Shown here piece by piece: positions 42,996 to 58,062 of a stretch of 64,000 nt of DNA. A program made the position numbers and the translations under genes. Each line of letters opens with the position of its first letter. The first letter of the stretch is position 1. The notes beneath the pieces were generated by a model. The model did no database searches and was not told where the DNA came from. It worked only from the letters and a program-made list of their open reading frames with translations. The DNA is from Oleomonas cavernae (GTDB lineage Bacteria; Pseudomonadota; Alphaproteobacteria; Zavarziniales; Zavarziniaceae), in NCBI RefSeq assembly GCF_003590945.1, contig NZ_QYUK01000011.1, positions 400,001 to 464,000 of the forward strand, given 5' to 3'.

Positions 42996-45011
42996 GTGGT
43001 GGGGGAAAAGCGCGTCCGCACATGGATCGGCTTGGGGGTTTTGGTCGGGACCTTGTCGGCAACCACCATCGCCCTGGTCCAGGCGCAGCAATATGCCGGC
43101 CAGATCATCTTTTCAGCGTCCGACGCCGATGTCGGCAAGACCCAGGGCGCGCTCGACAGCCTCAGCCTGGGCCTCAACCGCTATACCGGCATGGAGGCCT
43201 TCGACTCGTCGAAATACTACGAGGGCCGCTTCTCGAACGGCATCACCTACGCCGAGATCCTGCCGGGCAAGCTCGGCTACCCCTACGAGCCGGAAACCAA
43301 TTTCGCCTGGGGCGGGGCCGCCACCGGCCCCTATGCCCTGACCCTGCCGGTGGCCAACGACAACAATCTGGCCGCGATCGAGGATTTCCTGGCCGCGCCG
43401 AGCGCCGACAAGCTGGCCGCCCTGGTCGAGACCATCGTGACCGAGGTTCCCGAACTGGGCGAGGATCCCACGCTGGTACCGGTCGCCCTGGTCTTCCAAC
43501 TCGTGCCCGGCCAGCACAGCATGTCGACCCAGGTCGACGAGTACCTGGCCGAAAATCCGACCACGCCGTCAGACCGGCTCTACATGATCGGGCCGGCCTA
43601 TAACGACTATTACGCCTATCACCAGCGCGACCCCGCCGTTCCGGCACAGAACCAGGAACAGATGATGGCGCGGCTCTACGATGCCGGCGCCCGCGATTTC
43701 GCCATTTTCGCCTATGGCGGCGACAGCGATTTCGGCCACGAATACTCCGCCGAGATCGTCGAACGTTCCAACCGTTTCCAGCGCGAACACCCGGGCTCGA
43801 AGGTCTATGTCGTCGATTTCGACGGCGGCCTGGCGGAAATCAGGCGCGATCCTGGACGTTACGGCTTCAGCGACAATTTCACCCCCTGTTTCGCCGATGG
43901 TCTCTATCTCGATGCCTGCCCCGACGACCGCCTGTACTACGACAGCGTGCATCCCACCCGCACCGGGCACGAGGCGATCGCCAACCTCTACTATGCGACC
44001 ATCGCCTCGGGCTATCAGGGGCCGCGCCAGTTCGCCCAACTGCCCGAGATGGGACGCCTGGCGGCACTCGGGCCGCAAAGCGAGATCACCGCGCGTCTCG
44101 AGCGGTCGCTGGCCGGCGCGAGCGTCGGCCAGGCGGCGGCAGGGACGGCGGCCGGTTCGACCGGTGCCGACGGCCTGGACCTGTGGCTGCAGGTAGGCTT
44201 CGGCTTTGGCAGCCGCAGCGACAACCCCGTGGCCCAGGATTTCAATTATACCGGCGCCCATCTCGTCGCCGGCATCGATCGTAGCTTCGACAATCGGGCG
44301 ACCCTGGGCCTTGCCGCCTCGTTCTCGGGCCTGTCGGCGGAATATGGCGGCGTGGGCGGGGAGAGCGACCTCTACGCCTACGGGCTCACCGCTTACGGCG
44401 GCTGGAGGCTGGGCCGCCTCGGCCTGGCTGCCCAGGCCGGCTATGCCTTCAACCAGTATCGCGACGTGGCGCGGGCCACCGGCTTTCCCCAACGGCCGGT
44501 CGCGACCGGCAGCCCGGACGGCGACACCCTGTTCGCCGCCCTCGCGGCGACGCTCGACCTTATCCTCGACGATCTGAAGCTGATCCCACGCCTGGCCCTG
44601 GTCTATGCCCGCACCACGGTCGATGCCTTTCAGGAGGAAGGCTCGGTGCTGTTCGATTTTCGGGTGGCCGAGCAGGAGGTCGACTCGCTGCGCTCGCAGA
44701 TCGGCGTCGCGGCGGAACGGCCGGTCGACCTGCCGGGGTTTGGCGCCAGCACCGTGCGGCTGTCGCTGGGCTGGGAACATGAGTTCGAGGATGGCGGGCG
44801 TGAAGTGCTGGGGGTCTTCCCCAACGGCAGCGAGCAATTCGTCCAGAGCGATTTCGGTACGCCCGATGCCGTGCTGGTGGGGCTGGCCCTGTCCTTCGCC
44901 TTCGACCAGTTGAAGCCCGGCACCACGGCCCGGATCGCCTATGACGGCCGCTTCGGCGACGACGGCAACGACCAGCTCTTCACCGTGGCCGTCCGCCTGC
45001 CGTTGAATTGA
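42996..45011 (+). CDS. Autotransporter with SGNH/GDSL-type esterase passenger
   Basis: This is an outer-membrane-anchored lipase/esterase-like protein, 671 residues. Seen: signal peptide (about 1-30, ends LVQAQ); SGNH passenger about 35-350 with Gly block 'NFAWGGAATGP', Asn block 'MIGPAYNDYY' and the catalytic pair in 'YYDSVHPTRTGH'; then a C-terminal autotransporter barrel of about 270 residues ('DLWLQVGFGFGSRSDN' to 'LFTVAVRLPLN'). Block I is degenerate: 'FSASDADVG' stands where 'FGDSLSD' is usual, keeping Ser and the second Asp but not Gly-Asp. Starts at GTG 42996, or 42999, behind a GGGGGAGGGG. It is inserted between lpxC and bamD, which are usually close neighbours. Confidence 0.87.
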   Translation: MVGEKRVRTWIGLGVLVGTLSATTIALVQAQQYAGQIIFSASDADVGKTQGALDSLSLGLNRYTGMEAFDSSKYYEGRFSNGITYAEILPGKLGYPYEPETNFAWGGAATGPYALTLPVANDNNLAAIEDFLAAPSADKLAALVETIVTEVPELGEDPTLVPVALVFQLVPGQHSMSTQVDEYLAENPTTPSDRLYMIGPAYNDYYAYHQRDPAVPAQNQEQMMARLYDAGARDFAIFAYGGDSDFGHEYSAEIVERSNRFQREHPGSKVYVVDFDGGLAEIRRDPGRYGFSDNFTPCFADGLYLDACPDDRLYYDSVHPTRTGHEAIANLYYATIASGYQGPRQFAQLPEMGRLAALGPQSEITARLERSLAGASVGQAAAGTAAGSTGADGLDLWLQVGFGFGSRSDNPVAQDFNYTGAHLVAGIDRSFDNRATLGLAASFSGLSAEYGGVGGESDLYAYGLTAYGGWRLGRLGLAAQAGYAFNQYRDVARATGFPQRPVATGSPDGDTLFAALAATLDLILDDLKLIPRLALVYARTTVDAFQEEGSVLFDFRVAEQEVDSLRSQIGVAAERPVDLPGFGASTVRLSLGWEHEFEDGGREVLGVFPNGSEQFVQSDFGTPDAVLVGLALSFAFDQLKPGTTARIAYDGRFGDDGNDQLFTVAVRLPLN

Positions 45012-45157
45012 ATGCGGCGCGGCCCCCAGCCGATCGTTTCCGAGAAGGTTGGCGTCTTGCGATGGCTGGTGTAGCGTGGCGCCGTTTCGAGGGTAAGCGC
45101 CGCGATCGGCCGTTTGCCCGATTCTTTAAAGTTCGATCGCCGGAGGCAGTGACCGAC

Positions 45158-45994
45158 GTGTCGCCCATTGGTTTTCTTGCGCGCCTACGCTTTGCTGCCC
45201 TGGCCGCCGTCATTGCCCTAGGCGCCTGCTCCTCCAATAGTGAGCCCGAGCCCTATGTGGAAAAGCCGGTCGAACCGCTCTACAACGAAGCGGCCGACGC
45301 CCTTGCCCGCGAAAAATACAATACGGCCGCCGACCTCTTCCTCGAGGTCGAGCGCCAGCACCCCTATTCGATCTGGGCGACCAAGGCCCAGTTGATGGCG
45401 GCCTTCGCCTATTACGAGGCGGAGAAGTACCCTGACGCCATCGATACGGCGCAGCGCTTCATCTCGCTGCACCCCGGCAACAAGGATGCCGCCTACGCCT
45501 ACTACCTCGTAGCGCTGTGCTATTACGAGCAGATCGTCGATGTCGGCCGCGACCAGAAGAATACCGAACTGGCCCTGCAGTCCCTGAGCGAGGTGGTGCG
45601 CCGCTTCCCCGACACCGACTATGCCCGCGATGCCCGCCTGAAGCTGGACCTCACCCGCGACCACCTGGCGGGCAAGGAGATGGAAGTCGGCCGCTACTAC
45701 CAGAAGAAGAAGCAATACCTGGCCGCCATCAACCGCTACCGCACGGTGATCGAGAAGTATCAGACCACGACCCATGTGCCCGAGGCGCTGCACCGCCTGG
45801 TCGAAACCTATCTGGCGCTGGGCCTCGCCCGCGAGGCCCAGGCGGCCGGCGCGGTGCTCGGCTACAATTATCCGGGCAGCACCTGGTACCAGGACAGCTA
45901 TGCCCTGCTGACGGAGGCCGAGCTTCGGCCGCTGCGCGACGACCGGTCCTGGATCACCCGTGCCTTCGACTCGACCCTCGACACCCTGTTTTGA
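45158..45994 (+). CDS. bamD: Outer-membrane assembly lipoprotein BamD
   Basis: This is a component of the BAM complex that inserts beta-barrels; outer-membrane lipoprotein of about 278 residues. Seen: signal peptide with lipobox 'IALGAC' followed by SSNSEPEP, then TPR-like helical repeats ('LYNEAADALAREKYNTAADLFLEVERQHPYS', 'YYEAEKYPDAIDTAQRFISLHPGN', 'AYYLVALCYYEQI'). The frame is open far upstream, but GTG 45158 or 45149 (GGAGG at 45142-45146) gives a proper lipoprotein signal; which of the two is used is unclear. It would be needed to assemble TpsB, the porin and the autotransporter of this window. Confidence 0.94.
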   Translation: MSPIGFLARLRFAALAAVIALGACSSNSEPEPYVEKPVEPLYNEAADALAREKYNTAADLFLEVERQHPYSIWATKAQLMAAFAYYEAEKYPDAIDTAQRFISLHPGNKDAAYAYYLVALCYYEQIVDVGRDQKNTELALQSLSEVVRRFPDTDYARDARLKLDLTRDHLAGKEMEVGRYYQKKKQYLAAINRYRTVIEKYQTTTHVPEALHRLVETYLALGLAREAQAAGAVLGYNYPGSTWYQDSYALLTEAELRPLRDDRSWITRAFDSTLDTLF

Positions 45995-46029
45995 TTAGGC
46001 GGCGGGCAGGACAGGCCCGCCGATAGCCC

Positions 46030-49772
<3,743 letters not shown>

Positions 49773-49781
49773 GAGGTTTTC

Positions 49782-50252
49782 ATGACGGGTGAGATCGACC
49801 GCCGCGCCATTCTGCTCGCCCGGGCGGTGGTCGTGCTGTTTCGGGATTTCGAGCTGGTCGCCCGCGAGGCGGAAATCACCGTGCCGCAGTACCGCTTCCT
49901 GCTGTTCCTCAAGCGGGGGCCCAAGCGGGCGGGGGAACTGGCCTTCGAGGCGGCGATCGGCAAGCCGACCGCGTCGGCCCTGATCGTCGAGATGGAAAAG
50001 CGCGGCCTGATCACCCGCGAGGCCGATCCCGACGATGCGCGCAGCATCCGCCTGCGCCTGACCGACCTGGGCCTCGACCGCCATGCCGCCTTCGAGACGG
50101 CCCTGGCGCGGCACCTGCAAGGCGTGCTGTCAGGGGGCGACGCCGACCGCATCCTGGAGGCTACCACCGAACTGGCCTATCTGATCGATGCCATGCGCGA
50201 CCGCGCGTCAGTCGAATCAGTGGGCAATCTGATCGGCGACGAGCGTGATTGA
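49782..50252 (+). CDS. MarR-family transcriptional regulator
   Basis: The gene encodes 156 residues. Seen: a winged helix-turn-helix core 'ITVPQYRFLLFLKRG', 'AGELAFEAAIGKPTASALIVEMEKRGLITREADPDDARSIRLRLTDLG', with the wing 'DPDDARSIR' typical of MarR. It starts 9 bases after ligA. Ligand and targets unknown; the adjacent unrecognised gene at 50355 is a possible target. Confidence 0.9.
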   Translation: MTGEIDRRAILLARAVVVLFRDFELVAREAEITVPQYRFLLFLKRGPKRAGELAFEAAIGKPTASALIVEMEKRGLITREADPDDARSIRLRLTDLGLDRHAAFETALARHLQGVLSGGDADRILEATTELAYLIDAMRDRASVESVGNLIGDERD

Positions 50253-50354
50253 TCGGCGGTCTCTTGACGCGCCGCCGCCGCTATCGCCTTCTGGGCTTTG
50301 GTTGGGCGGGACGCGGAAGGCACGACTGTCGGCGTTGGGCGAACGGGGACTGGC

Positions 50355-52409
50355 ATGACGACTTATCAGAAGGCAATTGCCGACGCCCAATTCGCTCTCT
50401 CCCAGCATTCCCGCCGGAACAACAAGGCAGCAAGGCTTCTCGAATGCTTGGACAGCATCAGGGCCGAGGCCGCCAAATTGGGCGACGAGCATCCCAAGAT
50501 TGCCAAGGTGAAGGAATGCGAGGCATCGCTTCTGGTCGCCCTGGGGCAGAATGACGATGCCATCGCCGTGTTCAACGACCTGCTGGCCAAGCTGCCGCGC
50601 AAGCCCCGGCGCAAGCGCGTCAAGGCGGCAAAGAAGAAACTGGTCTATCTCGCCCGCCTGCTGAACATCTTCGAAACGATCCTGCGCGCCGGCGAACGCA
50701 GCCAGCGCGCCGCGGTCAAGCAGCAATTGCTGGGCGTCGTGCAGGCGAACCTGCCGGTGGTCTCCAAGTCGCTCGAGGAAATGCGCCTGCGCGTCGGCTT
50801 CATGAAGCTCGGCATGGGGCGCGACCATACGATCAATTTTCTCGATGCGCAGGCCAAGGGCCCCTTTGGCGACGAAGCGGCGATGGAGGCCCTCAAGCTC
50901 GCCATCGAGCAATTCATCTCCGACCCCCACGGCAGCCTCTACGAAAGCATCGCGGGGCGCCTGAACCGCAAGCGCCAAGCCAAGTGGTGGTCCTTGCGGG
51001 CCAAGCCGCTGAGCGAGACCTGGCTGCTCGGCAATGCGATCCTGCACGCCTATTTCACGCGGGAGACGGCAAAGGGCCTGCGGCCCGCCGATCTGCGCAC
51101 CGGGACCATGGCCCAGGTGACGCAGACCTATATCGCCAAGGCCTCGATCTTCGGCCGCCCCAGGCTGAGCCGACTGGTGCCGCTGATCGGCGAGGAGACG
51201 ATCTGGAGCGATGTCTACGACGGCGCCGAGGAAACGAAGCGGCTGATCACCGACGCGCTCTTCAACGCGGCCTTCACCAAAGGGCGCGCGCAGGACGCCG
51301 AGGTGACCGAAGACCTGCGCCTGAAGATCGCGCGCTGCGCCACCTGCCTGCAGGGCTTCTGGCAGCAAGCCGATTTGCGGGAGGATCTGCTCGGCCGGCT
51401 GGAGGAGGCTTGGTCGGGCATCGATACCCCACGCGCCTTCGTCGTGCGCGGCCAGATCGCCGTCGTTCGCAACGAGCACGACCGTGCCGAACAACTCTTC
51501 ATGACGGCCGAGGAGCGCGACACCAGGCAGGGCCTGACCGGGTCGGGCCATTCGACCTTCATTTCGCCCGACCGGGTGAAACTGCGGGATTTCGGCATCG
51601 ACAACAGCCCGTTTTCGGCCGACGCCTGCAAGTTCGAGCTCAAATTCGCCGACGAGGCGGACGGCGACGGGCCGGTGGCTGTAACCAGTGCCGATCCGAT
51701 CTATTTCCGCCGCTATGCCGTGCCCTATGCCACCAGCCTGTGGGCATTGGCGCCCCGGATGCCCATTCACTTTCACGTGCTGGGCGATCTTGGCAATGTC
51801 GAGAACACCCTGGTTGCCCTGGGGGAGGCCGGCGGCGCCTTCTCCATCTCGACCGAGACCCCCGCAGTCTCCAAGCCGTATTACTATGCCACTGCCCGCT
51901 TCCTGCGCGCCGCGGAATTCATGCGGCTGTTCAAGCGGCCCTTGATACTGACCGATATCGACATCGTCTTTCGCGACGATCCGGCGCGATACGTGCCGCG
52001 CTGGATCGAGGCCGGTGATGTGGGCGTCCGATTCTTCGACGCGGTGCGGGCGCGCTGGTCGGTCTCCCGCAAGCGCCTCCTGTACCGGTATCCCAAGTTC
52101 GAGCCTTGGCGCATGCTCAACGCCGGCTGCGTTTACCTGAAGGCGAACACGCAGGCCAAATCGTTTCTCGATGTGCTGGCCAACCATACCTCGGAAGCCA
52201 TGGCACGCTTTGCCGACAATCGCGGTTCGAACTGGTGGATCGACCAGAACATTCTCTATGCGGTCTTCGTTGCGACCATGCGGCAGGGGTCGGCCAAGGT
52301 ATTCAGCCTGGAAAACACCGGCATCCCCTTCGGCGGCTACGTCCCGGTCGAGGGAGATCTGGGCCGGTCGGCCGGCACCCATCCGGCATTGGCCTTGCTG
52401 CAGGCTTGA
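50355..52409 (+). CDS. Unrecognised protein: helical-repeat N-terminus and glycosyltransferase-like C-terminus
   Basis: The gene encodes 684 residues, no signal peptide and no membrane helix. Residues 1-100 look like TPR helices ('AIADAQFALSQHSRRNNKAARLLECLDSI', 'LLVALGQNDDAIAVFNDLLAKLP'); a basic stretch 'KLPRKPRRKRVKAAKKK' follows. The last 250 residues resemble a GT-A nucleotide-sugar transferase: strand 'IYFRRYAVPYATSLW', 'MPIHFHVLGDLG', DxD-like 'ILTDIDIVFRDDPARYV', 'MLNAGCVYLK' and 'NWWIDQNILYAVF'. The middle is unassigned. ATG 50355 is chosen since upstream codons to 50298 lack features. It runs alone between marR and the dehydrogenase. Function inferred only from these motifs. Confidence 0.7.
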   Translation: MTTYQKAIADAQFALSQHSRRNNKAARLLECLDSIRAEAAKLGDEHPKIAKVKECEASLLVALGQNDDAIAVFNDLLAKLPRKPRRKRVKAAKKKLVYLARLLNIFETILRAGERSQRAAVKQQLLGVVQANLPVVSKSLEEMRLRVGFMKLGMGRDHTINFLDAQAKGPFGDEAAMEALKLAIEQFISDPHGSLYESIAGRLNRKRQAKWWSLRAKPLSETWLLGNAILHAYFTRETAKGLRPADLRTGTMAQVTQTYIAKASIFGRPRLSRLVPLIGEETIWSDVYDGAEETKRLITDALFNAAFTKGRAQDAEVTEDLRLKIARCATCLQGFWQQADLREDLLGRLEEAWSGIDTPRAFVVRGQIAVVRNEHDRAEQLFMTAEERDTRQGLTGSGHSTFISPDRVKLRDFGIDNSPFSADACKFELKFADEADGDGPVAVTSADPIYFRRYAVPYATSLWALAPRMPIHFHVLGDLGNVENTLVALGEAGGAFSISTETPAVSKPYYYATARFLRAAEFMRLFKRPLILTDIDIVFRDDPARYVPRWIEAGDVGVRFFDAVRARWSVSRKRLLYRYPKFEPWRMLNAGCVYLKANTQAKSFLDVLANHTSEAMARFADNRGSNWWIDQNILYAVFVATMRQGSAKVFSLENTGIPFGGYVPVEGDLGRSAGTHPALALLQA

Positions 52410-52468
52410 CACCCCGGGAGTCTCGCCAATAGTTCGTGCCACGAACTAAAAGCCCGAGGAAGCGCCTG

Positions 52469-53637
52469 ATGGAACTGACGCCCCAGCACGAGGAACTGCG
52501 CCGCACCGTGCGTCGCTTCATCGAGGCGGAGATAAACCCGCATGTCGACGCCTGGGAAGCGGAGACGATTTTTCCGGCGCATGAAGTCTTCAAGAAGATG
52601 GGCGACCTCGGGCTACTGGGCATCGCCAAGCCGGAGGCCTATGGCGGCTTGGGCCTCGACTATTCCTACAGCGCGGTGATGTCGCAGGAACTGAGCCGGA
52701 TCAACTCCGGCGGTGTCGCCATGGCCATCGGCGTGCAGACCGACATGGCGACGCCGGCGCTGGCCCGCTTCGGTTCGGACGAGTTGCGCCAGGAATTCCT
52801 GGCGCCGTCGATCGCCGGCGATTACGTCGCCTGCATCGGCGTCTCCGAGCCTCATGCCGGGTCCGACGTGGCGGCGATCCGCACCAAGGCGGTGCCCGAC
52901 GGCGACGACCTGATCATCACCGGCTCCAAGATGTGGATCACCAGCGGCACCCAGGCCGACTGGATGTGCATGCTGGCCAACACGGGCGAGGGCGACCGCC
53001 ACCGCAACAAGTCGCTGATCTGCGTGCCCCTGAAAGAAAACGGCAAGCGGGCCAAGGGCGTGACCGTCGCGCGTAAGCTCAAGAAGATGGGCATGCACGC
53101 CTCCGACACCGCCGAGTTGTTCTTCGACGAGGTACGGGTGCCCAAGCGTAACGTCATCGGCGAGCCGGGCATGGGCTTCGTCTACCAGATGATGCAGTTC
53201 CAGGAGGAACGGCTATACGCCGCGCTGGGCGCCATCGGCGGCTGCGAACGCACGCTCGAGGAGACGATCGAATACACCCGCAACCGCAAGGCCTTCGGCA
53301 AGTCGATCCTGGACAATCAGGTGGTCCACTATCGCCTGATCGAGTTGATGACCGAGGTCGAGGCCCTGCGCGCCCTGACCTGGAACGCGGTCGCCACCCA
53401 TGTCGCGGGCGGCGATTGCACGGTGCTTGCCTCAATGGCCAAGCTGAAGGGTGCCCGCCTGGTCCGCGAGGTGAACGATGCCTGCCTGCAGTATTGGGGC
53501 GGCATGGGCTTCATGGATGAGACGCAGGTCTCGCGCCGCTATCGCGACAGCCGCCTGAGCTCGATCGGCGGCGGCGCCGACGAGGTGATGATCGGCATCA
53601 TCGCCAAGTTCAAGGCCTGTTGCCCGGCAAGAACTGA
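52469..53637 (+). CDS. Acyl-CoA dehydrogenase (one frameshift near the 3' end)
   Basis: This FAD enzyme oxidises acyl-CoA to enoyl-CoA; cytoplasmic, 389 residues after repair. Seen: N-terminal helical domain ('EELRRTVRRFIEAEINPHVDAWE'), 'ACIGVSEPHAGSDVAAIRT', 'GSKMWITSGTQADWMCML', 'FQEERLYAALGAIGGCERTLEETIEYTRNRKAFGKSI' and 'DACLQYWGGMGFMDETQVSRRYRDSRL'. The frame breaks near 53616; one C gives the usual ending 'ALLPGKN' and a stop at 53637 instead of running into the repeat behind. Substrate chain type not determinable. Confidence 0.92.
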
Positions 53638-53668
53638 GCTGCCGCAAACCACCGGCCGCCGGTGTTTC

Positions 53669-53755
53669 CCTCCTCACCCAACCCTCTCCTCCCAGGAGGA
53701 GAGGGCTCTGTTCTCCCTCTCCTCTCGAGAGGAGAGGGCCGGGGTGAGGAGGGGA
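53669..53755. repeat. Intergenic palindromic repeat element
   Basis: Two adjacent hairpins built from CCCTCTCCT/AGGAGAGGG arms are flanked by inverted CCTCCTCACCC and GGGGTGAGGAGG. The same building blocks occur at 58814-58944. It lies between convergent genes (acyl-CoA dehydrogenase and glutaredoxin) and could end transcription from both sides. Confidence 0.75.
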
Positions 53756-53776
53756 GCGCCCGTCGGCAGGACCAGT

Positions 53777-54115
53777 TCAGGCCGCTTCGTTGTAGGCGAT
53801 GCCTTTTTCAGCCAGCAGGGTCTGCAACTCGCCGGTCTGGTACATCTCGCGGACGATATCGCAGCCGCCGATGAATTCGCCCTTCACGTAAAGCTGGGGG
53901 ATCGTCGGCCAGTCGGAAAAGCGCTTGATGCCGTCGCGCAGCGAGGGGTCCGACAGGACGTCGAAGCCCTTGAACTTCACGCCCAGCCGGCTCAACACCT
54001 GCACCACGGCGGCCGAGAAGCCGCACTGCGGGAAGATCGGCGTGCCCTTCATGAACAGGACAACCGGGTTTTCCTCGACGTCGCGGCGGATCCGCTCGAA
54101 GACTTCATCGCTCAT
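53777..54115 (-). CDS. grxD: Monothiol glutaredoxin, Grx4/GrxD type
   Basis: This small protein binds and transfers [2Fe-2S] clusters; cytoplasmic, 112 residues. Seen: 'VVLFMKGTPIFPQCGFSAAVV' with the CGFS active site, 'WPTIPQLYVKGEFIGGCDIVREM', the glutathione-binding TIPQLY and GG patterns. ATG 54115 is chosen because the core starts there (MSDEVFERI); upstream codons to 54244 are of no likely origin. A bolA gene, often beside it, is not seen here. Confidence 0.95.
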   Translation of the reverse strand: MSDEVFERIRRDVEENPVVLFMKGTPIFPQCGFSAAVVQVLSRLGVKFKGFDVLSDPSLRDGIKRFSDWPTIPQLYVKGEFIGGCDIVREMYQTGELQTLLAEKGIAYNEAA

Positions 54116-54267
54116 ATCATCACTCCGTGATCCGCCGGCATGGGGGAGGCCGGGGCAGATCGCCCAGAAACCGATCACAGAAAGGTAATGCGCCGCCAGC
54201 CCGCCCGCAAGCGCGCGACCGTCGCAGCCCCGTGGGGCGGCCATGCGCGGTGGTCAGTGCAGGGAGG

Positions 54268-54762
54268 TCAGTGCAGGCGCTGGAAATAGAGCAGGTCCAG
54301 CGGCGGGGCCTCGCCGGTCAAGCCGGTCAAGATGGCGTGGGCCTGGCCGCGATGATGGGTCTGGTGGTTGAACAGATGGGCCAGGGCGAGGGGCAGGAGC
54401 TGCACGAATTCCTCAGGGCCCGAGACCCGGCGATAGCGGATGGTGCCGGCCAGGCGCGTCTCGTCCAGGCTGTCGACAAAGGCGATGAGGCGGCGATCCT
54501 CGGCCGCGCGGGCCACGGCCAGGTCGGCCAGATGGTCGAACAGGATCGCATCCAACTGGTCCGGTGCCTCGCCCTCGCCGGTGAAGCGCTTGAGCCAGAT
54601 CCGGTCGGCGACCAGCAGGTGGTTGAGCGTGCCGTGCAGGGACTTGAACGCGGCGCCGCGATCGGCCCGGTACTGGGCATCGGTCAGGCTCGCCGCCGCC
54701 TCGTAGAGCCGGCCGTTGGCCCAGGCGTTGTAGCGGGCGAACATGTCGAAATGGGCTTTCAT
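54268..54762 (-). CDS. DinB-family protein
   Basis: The gene encodes 164 residues of a four-helix-bundle metal-binding fold. Seen: 'MFARYNAWANGRLYEAAASL', 'LHGTLNHLLVADRIWLKRF' and 'LAHLFNHQTHHRGQAHAIL', which supply the three conserved histidines expected for DinB/YfiT-type proteins. Function in this group is mostly unknown; some are thiol-dependent transferases. Six bases separate it from the small secreted protein upstream, so the two probably form a leftward pair. Confidence 0.88.
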   Translation of the reverse strand: MKAHFDMFARYNAWANGRLYEAAASLTDAQYRADRGAAFKSLHGTLNHLLVADRIWLKRFTGEGEAPDQLDAILFDHLADLAVARAAEDRRLIAFVDSLDETRLAGTIRYRRVSGPEEFVQLLPLALAHLFNHQTHHRGQAHAILTGLTGEAPPLDLLYFQRLH

Positions 54763-54768
54763 GGTCGC

Positions 54769-55253
54769 TCAGTCGCCCAGGCAGCGGCTGATCGCCTTCT
54801 GCGCGGTCAAGCCGTTGGCCCCGGCGAAACACAGGGCAAGGTCGGTATCTTCGCACACGAAGCGCGGGCCATCGTCCGCCGACGGCGCGACATAGGCCCA
54901 GCCCGTGGTGCCGCGGGAATTGCGACACATGGCATTCCAGTCGCGGGCATCCTGGGCCTTCCAGGTGATGCGATAGCGCCAGACCCCGGCAGGAAGGGGT
55001 CGCTGGCCACATCCACGATCGAATAGATCAGCGCGCCGTCGCTGAAGCTGGTGCCGGCCAGGTCGCGGGCGTTGAGCGTCCGGCCGTTCACCTGCCCGAC
55101 CAGGTTGCCGTTTTCCACGGCAATCGCGTCGAGGTTTTCGGCGGCGGCGACACCGCTTGCCAGCGTAGCGGCGGCACATGACGCAGCAACGGCGGCAAAC
55201 GAGATTGATCGCCGGCGAAAGCCGACCCACGCCATGGCGTGTTCAAGATCCAT
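54769..55253 (-). CDS. Small secreted protein of unknown function (one frameshift)
   Basis: About 161 residues after repair. Seen: signal peptide ('RRRSISFAAVAASCAAATLASGVAAA'-like, core about residues 13-35), then 'AIAVENGNLVGQVNGRTL', 'LIYSIVDVASDPFLP' and a C-terminal half with four cysteines ('NAMCRNSRG', 'RFVCEDTDLALCFAG', 'ISRCLGD'). The frame breaks at CCCC 54984-54987; one base joins 'SDPFLPG' to 'GVWRYRITWKAQD'. I do not recognise the family. Start uncertain (55253, 55235 or TTG 55274). Confidence 0.65.
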
Positions 55254-55327
55254 CAAAGCAGCGATCCTGTCCAAGCGTCGACATCATTTACCTTAATTGT
55301 CGCGCCGTTGGAATGCTGTGATCGCTG

Positions 55328-57762
<2,435 letters not shown>

Positions 57763-58062
57763 GGTGCGGCGCACGCGCAAGTCCTTGTGTTATTTTTCCG
57801 TGACGGGTCAAAATCTTGACGACAAAGCTTCAACCTTGCGCTTAACATAGTGTCGTTGTGTTCGTGGTGAAAAGGTAATCAGCCCCTGATCCCGTCGCGC
57901 CCACATATCGCACCCCGCCCCCGCGTCGCACCGCCGTCGACGTGCCGCAAGCAGCCGCCCTTTGTTGGCGGCTTTTTTGTTGCGCGTCTGCCGGCGATGG
58001 CGGGGTTCGCGATGCGATCGTCGCCTGTCGGACTACCTCTCTAATTTTCTGAGGAGCGTCGC
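57763..58062. other. Intergenic region before phoH
   Basis: About 300 bases between divergent genes. There is no protein gene. The only clear element is the rightward terminator at 57953-57978; upstream of it about 100 bases could be transcribed as a leader or small RNA. Confidence 0.5.
57953..57978 (+). terminator. Rho-independent terminator upstream of phoH
   Basis: AGCCGCC (57953-57959), a 7-base loop, GGCGGCT (57967-57973), then TTTTT. It points rightward, although no gene ends there on the plus strand: phoH starts 85 bases downstream and the upstream gene runs leftward. It may end a small RNA or attenuate phoH. Confidence 0.8.

Noticed and set aside
57816-57848. TTGACG ... TAACAT as promoter for the RNA ending at 57978
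   Set aside because: The spacer is 21 bases, too long for a standard sigma-70 promoter.
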